Positions 15,045-19,424 of a stretch of 19,424 nucleotides of DNA are shown one piece after another (the first letter of the stretch is position 1; the number at the start of each line of letters is the position of its first letter). This DNA is from Thermoleophilia bacterium (lineage in GTDB: Bacteria; Actinomycetota; Thermoleophilia; Gaiellales; SKUG01). The position numbers and the translations under genes are program-made. Under the pieces are notes generated by a model. The model saw only the letters and a program-made list of their open reading frames with translations, did no database searches and had not been told where the DNA came from. Location: NCBI GenBank assembly GCA_025964405.1, contig JAOPYW010000101.1:1-19424 (forward strand), given 5' to 3'.

Positions 15045-16316
15045 ATGCGTCGCACCATCCTCGATCCCTATGAAGACCGCTACGCACGACGGGTGTTCGG
15101 CATGCGTTCGAGCGTCATGCGCGACCTGATGGCGATCACGCAGCGCCCCGAGGTCATCTCGCTGGCGGGCGGGCTCCCCGACACCGGCGCCTTCGACCGC
15201 GAGTACCTCGCGACGCTCGTCGCCGACATCGCGCGCGACTCCGGCGCCCAGGCGCTGCAGTACGGCCCGACCGAAGGCACGCGCGCGGTCATCGACGTGA
15301 TCGTCGACGTCATGCGCCACGAGGGCATGGAGCCCGACCCCTCCAACATCATCGTGACCACCGGCGGCCAGCAGGTGCTCGACCTCTTCGCCCGCACGTT
15401 CGTCGACCCGGGCGACGTCGTGATTGCCGAAGGCCCCACCTACCCCGGGGTCGTGCCGTGCTTCAACGCCGTGCAGGCCGACGTGCGCCACGTGCCGCTC
15501 GACGCCGACGGGCTCGATCCCGCCAAGGTCGAAGCGCTCCTCGACGACCTCGCGCGCGAGGGCCTCACCGCGAAGTACCTCTACACGATCCCCACCTTCC
15601 AGAATCCCGGCGGCTGCACCACCACGCTCGAGCGCCGCATCAGGCTGGTGGAGCTGGCCGCGGAGCGCGACCTGATCGTGCTCGAGGACAACCCCTATTC
15701 GCTCCTGCGCTTCGAGGGTGAGCCGGTGCCCACGCTCCGGTCGCTCGACACCCACGGCCGGGTCGCCTACCTGGGCACCTTCTCGAAGATCTTCTCGCCC
15801 GGCGTGCGCGTGGGCTGGGTCGAGGCACCGACGCCGATCCTCGCCCGCCTCAACCTGATGAAGCAGGCGGCTGACCTCTGCAGCTCCACCTACATGCAGA
15901 TGCTCGTCACGAGCTTCTTCACTGCCGACGGTGGCGAGGCCTGGAAGCGATGGGTGTCGAAGCTCAACGTCATCTACTCCGAGCGGCTCGACGCGATGTG
16001 CGAAGCCATCGACGAGCACTTCCCGCCGGGCACGAGCTACACGAAGCCGGAGGGTGGGCTGTTCCTGTGGGCGACCCTCCCCACCGCCATCGACACGACC
16101 GACCTGCTCGCGCGGGCGCTCGAGAAGGACGTCGCGTTCGTGCCCGGCGCCGGGGCGTTCCTCGACGGCACGGGTGGCAACGCGATGCGCCTCAACTACT
16201 CGGCGATGACGCCCGATCGCATCCGCGAGGGCATCCGCCGCATCGGGGAGACCGCCCACGAGGTGCTCGACCTCGCGCGCTCCCTCGGCCTCGACGACAC
16301 GGGTGGCAGGAAATGA
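15045..16316 (+). CDS. PLP-dependent aminotransferase, class I/II (MocR/LysN-like catalytic domain)
   Basis: From the ATG at 15045 the protein has 423 residues; an upstream TTG at 14997 lacks support. The fold-type I motifs are present: VISLAGGLPDTGAF at the N-terminus, QYGPTEGTRAVIDV, VTTGGQQVLDL, Asn187 in TFQNPGG, Asp215 and Tyr218 in VLEDNPYSLLRF, the Schiff-base lysine Lys248 in YLGTFSKIFSPGVRVGW, and Arg-containing AMRLNYS near the end. This subgroup includes 2-aminoadipate and branched or aromatic amino-acid transaminases; the substrate cannot be set. No DNA-binding domain is attached, unlike true MocR regulators. Its stop overlaps the next start (ATGA), so it is translationally coupled to the D-Ala-D-Ala ligase homologue, hinting that its product or substrate is a ligase substrate. 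Confidence 0.9.
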   Translation: MRRTILDPYEDRYARRVFGMRSSVMRDLMAITQRPEVISLAGGLPDTGAFDREYLATLVADIARDSGAQALQYGPTEGTRAVIDVIVDVMRHEGMEPDPSNIIVTTGGQQVLDLFARTFVDPGDVVIAEGPTYPGVVPCFNAVQADVRHVPLDADGLDPAKVEALLDDLAREGLTAKYLYTIPTFQNPGGCTTTLERRIRLVELAAERDLIVLEDNPYSLLRFEGEPVPTLRSLDTHGRVAYLGTFSKIFSPGVRVGWVEAPTPILARLNLMKQAADLCSSTYMQMLVTSFFTADGGEAWKRWVSKLNVIYSERLDAMCEAIDEHFPPGTSYTKPEGGLFLWATLPTAIDTTDLLARALEKDVAFVPGAGAFLDGTGGNAMRLNYSAMTPDRIREGIRRIGETAHEVLDLARSLGLDDTGGRK

Positions 16317-17290
16317 AGGTTGCGGTGCTCTGCGGTGGACGCTCCCACGAGCGCGCGGTGAGCCTGCGCTCCGGCGCGCGCGTCGAGGAAGCGCTCGGCC
16401 AGCTCGGCCACGAGGCCGTGCTGATCGACACCGGCCCCGACGCGTCACGCCTCCTCAAGGAGGGCGGCTTCGACGTCGCCTTCATCGCGCTCCACGGACG
16501 CGGTGGCGAAGACGGCACGGTGCAGTCGCTGCTCGAACTGATCGGCATCCCCTACACGGGATCCCGCGGCGGCCCGAGCGAGGCCGCGTTCGACAAGGCG
16601 CGCGCCAAGCGCATCTTCAGCGCGGCCGACGTGCCGACCCCGAAATTCCTCACCCTGACCCAGACCGCGCTCGAGGAGTTCGGCGCCGCCGACGCACTCG
16701 ACGAGGCACGCGATGCGATCGGGTTCCCGCTCGTCGTCAAGCCGTCACGGGGCGGCTCGGCGATGGGGGTGCGCTTCGTCAACGACGAACGTTCGCTGCC
16801 GCGCGCGCTGATCAGCGCGATGAGCTACGACCGCGAGGTCGTGGTGGAGCGGCACGTCACCGGACGCGAGCTCGCCGTGGCGGTCCTGGGTTCGGGCGCG
16901 ACCGAATCCGTGGCGGGCACCGTGCGCGTGCTGCCGGCCGTCGAGATCGTGCCGCGCAACGCCGACTGGTTCGACTACGAGTCGCGCTACGAGCACGGCG
17001 AGACCGAGTTCACGTGCCCGCCCCAGGAGATGTCAGCCGAGCTGCTCGAACGTGTCAGCGATGTCGCGCGGCGCGCGCTCGAGGCGCTCGACTGCTCGGG
17101 GCTCGCGCGCGTCGACCTGCTGCTCGACGACGCGGGTACCCCGTGGGTGCTCGAGGTCGCGCCCGTGCCCGGGCTGACGTCGACGAGCATCGTGCCCCTG
17201 GCCTGCGAAGCCGCGGGCACCACGTTCGAAGCCGTGATCGAGGAGCTCCTCGCCGATGCCGTCGCCCAGGGCGCCGGCACCTCTGCCTGA
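16313..17290 (+). CDS. D-alanine-D-alanine ligase family ATP-grasp protein with altered Mg site
   Basis: This 325-residue protein starts at an ATG with GGCAGG upstream and a 4-base overlap with the aminotransferase gene. The Ddl pattern is clear: VLCGGRSHERAVSLRSG (Glu13), ALHGRGGEDGTVQSLLELIG with IPYTGS, VVKPSRGGSAMGV (Lys143), FDYESRY, RVDLLLDD (Asp268) and LEVAPVPGLTSTSIVP. In standard Ddl the last block reads E-x-N-T-x-P-G, where the Asn binds Mg2+. Here that Asn is Ala283, while Asp268 and Glu281 are kept. The second Ser of the GSS glycine loop is also Ala150. It may be a true Ddl for peptidoglycan with a variant site or a paralogue joining other amino acids, which the coupled aminotransferase would support. 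I leave the symbol empty. Confidence 0.85.
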   Translation: MKVAVLCGGRSHERAVSLRSGARVEEALGQLGHEAVLIDTGPDASRLLKEGGFDVAFIALHGRGGEDGTVQSLLELIGIPYTGSRGGPSEAAFDKARAKRIFSAADVPTPKFLTLTQTALEEFGAADALDEARDAIGFPLVVKPSRGGSAMGVRFVNDERSLPRALISAMSYDREVVVERHVTGRELAVAVLGSGATESVAGTVRVLPAVEIVPRNADWFDYESRYEHGETEFTCPPQEMSAELLERVSDVARRALEALDCSGLARVDLLLDDAGTPWVLEVAPVPGLTSTSIVPLACEAAGTTFEAVIEELLADAVAQGAGTSA

Positions 17291-17568
17291 GCCGGCGCCG
17301 GGCCCTGGCAGCCACCGCAGACGGCGCGGCCATGACTAACGACGGCGCGACAACCTCCGGCGGATCCCGTCGGTTGCTGGTCGCTTCTCCGTCGGCCGGC
17401 CGCCCGAATGGCCGCACGATTCACAGCGGTAGTGGTTTGCAACTTGGTCGGTAGGGGCAAACTACCTACATCGACGGAGACGGCAGCAGCCCACTGCCAG
17501 AGCCAGATTCATGGGGATGAGCCTGGATCGTCGAGCCCGAAGCCCGTTGCCCTGAAAGAGGTATTTCG
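17291..17568. other. Intergenic region with competing inverted repeats upstream of the thioredoxin-like gene
   Basis: No convincing gene was found. GGTAGT (17428-17433) can pair with ACTACC (17461-17466), extended by TTGC (17437-17440) with GCAA (17457-17460). The alternative is GGTAG (17450-17454) with CTACC (17462-17466). The two pairings exclude each other, as in an attenuator. A 40-codon ORF at 17332-17454 lacks a ribosome-binding site. Confidence 0.35.
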
Positions 17569-17880
17569 ATGTCGCACGTCCTCGTGTTCTTCCACTCAGC
17601 CACCTGCGGACATTCACGCCGCATGGACAGCGTCGTCGACCACTTCATGCGCACCCACCGCGGCCGGCTCAAGGTCGCCAAGGTCGAGCTCACCGAGCGC
17701 TCCGACCTCGCCCAGCGGTTCCACGTCGAGAGCGGCCCGACCCTCCTCCTGCTCGAGAACCTGCAGGAGGTCGCCCGCCTCGAGGGTCGCCGCACCCTCC
17801 CGGACATCAAGGAAGTCTTCGAACCCCTGTTGGGGATCGAGCCCGCTACCGTCTCGGTGGAGCTCGCCGGCGCCTGCTGA
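17569..17880 (+). CDS. Thioredoxin-fold protein with CGHS (monothiol) active site
   Basis: This 103-residue protein has GAAAGAGG seven bases before the ATG. The fold is thioredoxin-like: a first strand HVLVFFHSATCGHSRRMDSV with the active-site Cys at about residue 13, VAKVELTERSDLAQRFHVES, and the cis-proline motif SGPTLLLLEN. The usual C-x-x-C is C-G-H-S, so the resolving cysteine is missing and classic dithiol reduction is not expected. A second cysteine is the C-terminal residue (LAGAC), which might act in its place. There is no signal peptide, so it is cytosolic. Glutaredoxin-like, bacilliredoxin-like or non-redox roles are possible. The gene stands alone, between a long leader and a hairpin region. 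Confidence 0.78.
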   Translation: MSHVLVFFHSATCGHSRRMDSVVDHFMRTHRGRLKVAKVELTERSDLAQRFHVESGPTLLLLENLQEVARLEGRRTLPDIKEVFEPLLGIEPATVSVELAGAC

Positions 17881-18204
17881 CGAGAACCAGGATTCGCACC
17901 CGCGCCCGCACCGCACCCCGAACCACCGCGAATCCACTCCGACCCCGGCGTCACGCCCGCACGTGCCCCGTACCCGTGTGACGTCTCGAGACCGGTAGCT
18001 CCGACGATGGTCGAGCGAGCCGAGCCGTAACTGCCTTCCGGCCCGGCTCGCTCGGCGTCGTCGAACCGAACGCACCTTCACCGCACCCCACGCACGCGTC
18101 GTCGTGCCCCCGAGTTTCGCGTCCCGCTCGAAGCAGGATGCGCCAACCTTCAGGAGTGGGGGGTGGCGCGTCGCGCCTTCGCGTGGGACGCGAATCGTGG
18201 TCCG
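17881..18204. other. Intergenic region between convergent genes, hairpin-rich
   Basis: This stretch of 324 bases has no gene that I can support. It contains the large hairpin at 18012-18054 and, near the stop of the ymdB-like gene, a 7-bp hairpin TTCGCGT (18178-18184) with ACGCGAA (18188-18194) plus the palindrome GGCGCGTCGCGCC (18165-18177). These fit transcription termination from both sides. Bases 17890-17970 are C-rich on the plus strand without recognisable structure. Confidence 0.5.
18012..18054. terminator. Large hairpin, likely bidirectional terminator
   Basis: Bases 18012-18027 pair with 18039-18054 over 16 bp with one mismatch around an 11-base loop. CGACGA (18002-18007) with TCGTCG (18058-18063) extends the stem beyond a small internal loop. 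It lies between the convergent thioredoxin-like and ymdB-like genes. Confidence 0.6.
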
Positions 18205-19011
18205 TCAGTCCTCGGCGGGGATGCGGATGGTCTCCATCGACGTCGCGCGCCCCGTGGCGGAGTCGAGCTCCACGATCGCCCCCTCGAGCTGCACGCCCTC
18301 GGTCGACGGCACGAACCGCTCGCCGACACCCTTGAGGAACCGTCGCAGGATGATGTCGGAGCGCACCCCGAGCACGCTGTTCTCGTGCGGACCCGTCATG
18401 CCGAGGTCGGTGACGTACGCCGTGCCGCCTGCGAGTACGCGCGCATCGCTCGTCTGCACGTGCGTGTGCGTGCCGACGACCGCCGACACGCGACCGTCGA
18501 GGTGGATGCCCATCGCGACCTTCTCGCTGGTCGCCTCCGCGTGCATGTCGACCAGGATCACCTTGGTGCGCGCCTGCATCTGCGCGATGAGGTCGTCGAC
18601 GACCTCGAACGGCGCGATACCCACGTCGAGGTAGACCGAGCCCATGATGTTGAGTACGCCGATCTCGACGGTCGTGCCCGTGCTGCGGTCCTCGACCTCG
18701 ACGTAGGCGATGCCATGCCCGGGCGACCGCTTCGGCATGTTCGCCGGGCGCACGATCGGCACCTTCGGGTCATCGAGCATCTGGAAGATCTCGTTCTGGC
18801 GGAACGCGTGGTTGCCGAGCGTGATCACGTCGACCCCGTGCGCGAGCATGCCCTTGGCCTGCTTCTCGAAGATGCCGAGGCCCCGCGCCGCGTTCTCGCC
18901 GTTGACGATCACCGCGTCGAGTGACAGTCGCTCGCGCAGGCGCGGCACGAGTGTCTCGACGCAGCGCCGACCAGATTCTCCGAAGACATCACCGACGAGC
19001 AGGATTCGCAT
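18205..19011 (-). CDS. ymdB: YmdB-family metallophosphoesterase (TIGR00282)
   Basis: This 268-residue protein matches the family's length. The dinuclear metal site of YmdB is complete: Asp8 in VGDVFGE, Glu39-Asn40 in VNGENAA, Asn67-His68 in GNHAF, His157 in DMHAEATSEK, and His182 and His184 in GTHTHVQT. Characterised members hydrolyse 2',3'-cyclic nucleotides, and in Bacillus YmdB influences biofilm and sporulation decisions and RNase Y-linked RNA processing. The protein is cytosolic. The ATG is preceded by TAGGCT at six bases and no Shine-Dalgarno sequence, so it is probably leaderless. It starts 35 bases after the end of the flippase-like gene. Confidence 0.92.
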   Translation of the reverse strand: MRILLVGDVFGESGRRCVETLVPRLRERLSLDAVIVNGENAARGLGIFEKQAKGMLAHGVDVITLGNHAFRQNEIFQMLDDPKVPIVRPANMPKRSPGHGIAYVEVEDRSTGTTVEIGVLNIMGSVYLDVGIAPFEVVDDLIAQMQARTKVILVDMHAEATSEKVAMGIHLDGRVSAVVGTHTHVQTSDARVLAGGTAYVTDLGMTGPHENSVLGVRSDIILRRFLKGVGERFVPSTEGVQLEGAIVELDSATGRATSMETIRIPAED

Positions 19012-19017
19012 GGCCAG

Positions 19018-19023
19018 AGCCTA
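19018..19023 (-). promoter_or_regulatory. Putative leaderless -10 box for the ymdB-like gene (TAGGCT)
   Basis: TAGGCT followed by CTGGCC and ATG is identical in hexamer and spacing to the elements at 2032-2037 and 7406-7411. Confidence 0.5.
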
Positions 19024-19046
19024 CGGGTTCTGGGTTCGGGGGAGCG

Positions 19047-19424
19047 CTACGCGTCCGCCGGAGGCTGGTGGTGGGTGCGACCGGCCCCGCGTCGCAGCAA
19101 CCTGACCACGAGCGCGAGGTAGGCGAGCCCGGGGAGCACGCCCGCGACGAGGATCACCAGGAGTGACCCGAGGCGGCCGTCCGCGAGGGTCTCCGCGAAC
19201 GGCCGCACCGCGAGCCCGACGAGCACCGCTGCGGCGCCCAGCGCCACGCCGCGCACGAGCACCGGGGCCAGCGACGGCGGCTGCACGACCGCTTGTTCGA
19301 GCAACGCGCGCTCGACGAGGCGATGGTGGGCGAAGACGTACCAGGTGTAGGCGATCGTGGTGCCGATCGCCGCGCCATATGCCTCGAGCGAGGGCACCAG
19401 GCTGAAGTCGATCACGACGTTGAG
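19047..19424 (-). CDS. C-terminal part of a flippase-like (MOP superfamily) membrane protein, cut by window edge
   Basis: The frame is open to the last base of the window (LNVVIDFSLVPSLEAYGAAI), so the start lies outside. About 125 residues remain. The segment N-V-V-I-D-F-x-L-V-P, then YGAAIGTTIAYTWYVFAHHR, matches the late membrane span seen in polysaccharide flippases of the Wzx/MurJ type (N-x-x-L-x-L-x-x-x-P, then GAAxAT). Two further hydrophobic spans follow (APVLVRGVALGAAAVLVGLA and LGSLLVILVAGVLPGLAYLA), then a basic tail, LLRRGAGRTHHQPPADA. The function would be export of lipid-linked saccharides. With only the end visible, other multispan proteins cannot be excluded. Confidence 0.6.
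   Translation of the reverse strand, partial: LNVVIDFSLVPSLEAYGAAIGTTIAYTWYVFAHHRLVERALLEQAVVQPPSLAPVLVRGVALGAAAVLVGLAVRPFAETLADGRLGSLLVILVAGVLPGLAYLALVVRLLRRGAGRTHHQPPADA

Noticed and set aside
14649..16448. 599-codon minus-strand ORF, and its MLTTCL start near 14948 with AAAGGGG upstream
   Set aside because: It is antisense to the aminotransferase gene and out of frame with the hypothetical protein. Its composition is that of a shadow frame.
17332..17454. 40-codon ORF starting MTNDGATTSGG
   Set aside because: There is no ribosome-binding site or -10 at the leaderless position, the composition is unremarkable and it overlaps the inverted-repeat region.
17437..17466. c-di-GMP-I riboswitch suggested by GGCAAAC and GGTAGG
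   Set aside because: The motifs are in the wrong order and the conserved CGCAAAGCC-type segment and tetraloop receptor are absent.

Overview
The window is strongly G+C-rich and looks like chromosomal DNA of an actinomycete-type bacterium (phylum Actinomycetota). Support comes from the G+C-biased third codon positions, GTG and TTG starts, several gene starts with a TANNNT-like -10 box exactly six bases before the start codon (a leaderless-transcript arrangement), a sortase-type LPFTG wall anchor, and DUF2029/GT87-like and GtrA membrane proteins. A deep lineage such as Acidimicrobiia or Thermoleophilia is my inference. I see no rRNA, tRNA, CRISPR array, insertion sequence or phage gene.

Layout. 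1-1032 (+) is the 3' part of an ABC-F ATPase gene, closed by a hairpin terminator. 1124-7399 is a run of minus-strand genes. Read in the direction of transcription these are a membrane protein, an alkaline-phosphatase-superfamily phosphodiesterase, a GtrA protein, a GT-C-like membrane glycosyltransferase with an exported N-terminal domain, a small membrane protein, ribulose-phosphate 3-epimerase (rpe), and an unlisted 24-residue hydrophobic peptide gene.

7538-10443 (+) is the most unusual part: a signalling locus. It holds a response regulator with a degenerate receiver, a 17-codon upstream ORF with its own Shine-Dalgarno sequence, a protein combining a Cys-motif domain with a kinase dimerisation-like helix but no ATPase, a minimal soluble histidine kinase, and a canonical NarL-type response regulator. 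The last three overlap by 4 bases at each junction. The regulator is followed by a decayed tandem copy of its own DNA-binding end (10462-10718). Beyond this lies a 564-residue secreted, two-fold-repeated, collagen-like, LPFTG-anchored surface protein, which is the obvious candidate target of the regulators.

12703-14937 (-) carries RimK, its retropepsin-like partner (RimB-like) and a small membrane-associated protein. 15045-17290 (+) is a two-gene overlapping unit: a PLP aminotransferase and a D-Ala-D-Ala ligase homologue in which a Mg-binding Asn is Ala. A monothiol thioredoxin-fold protein follows. The window ends with minus-strand genes for a YmdB-type phosphodiesterase and the C-terminus of a flippase-like membrane protein, cut by the window edge.

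Gene ends are punctuated by strong hairpins, notably those at 12628-12660, 14267-14298 and 18012-18054. All calls come from reading the sequence; no database search was run.
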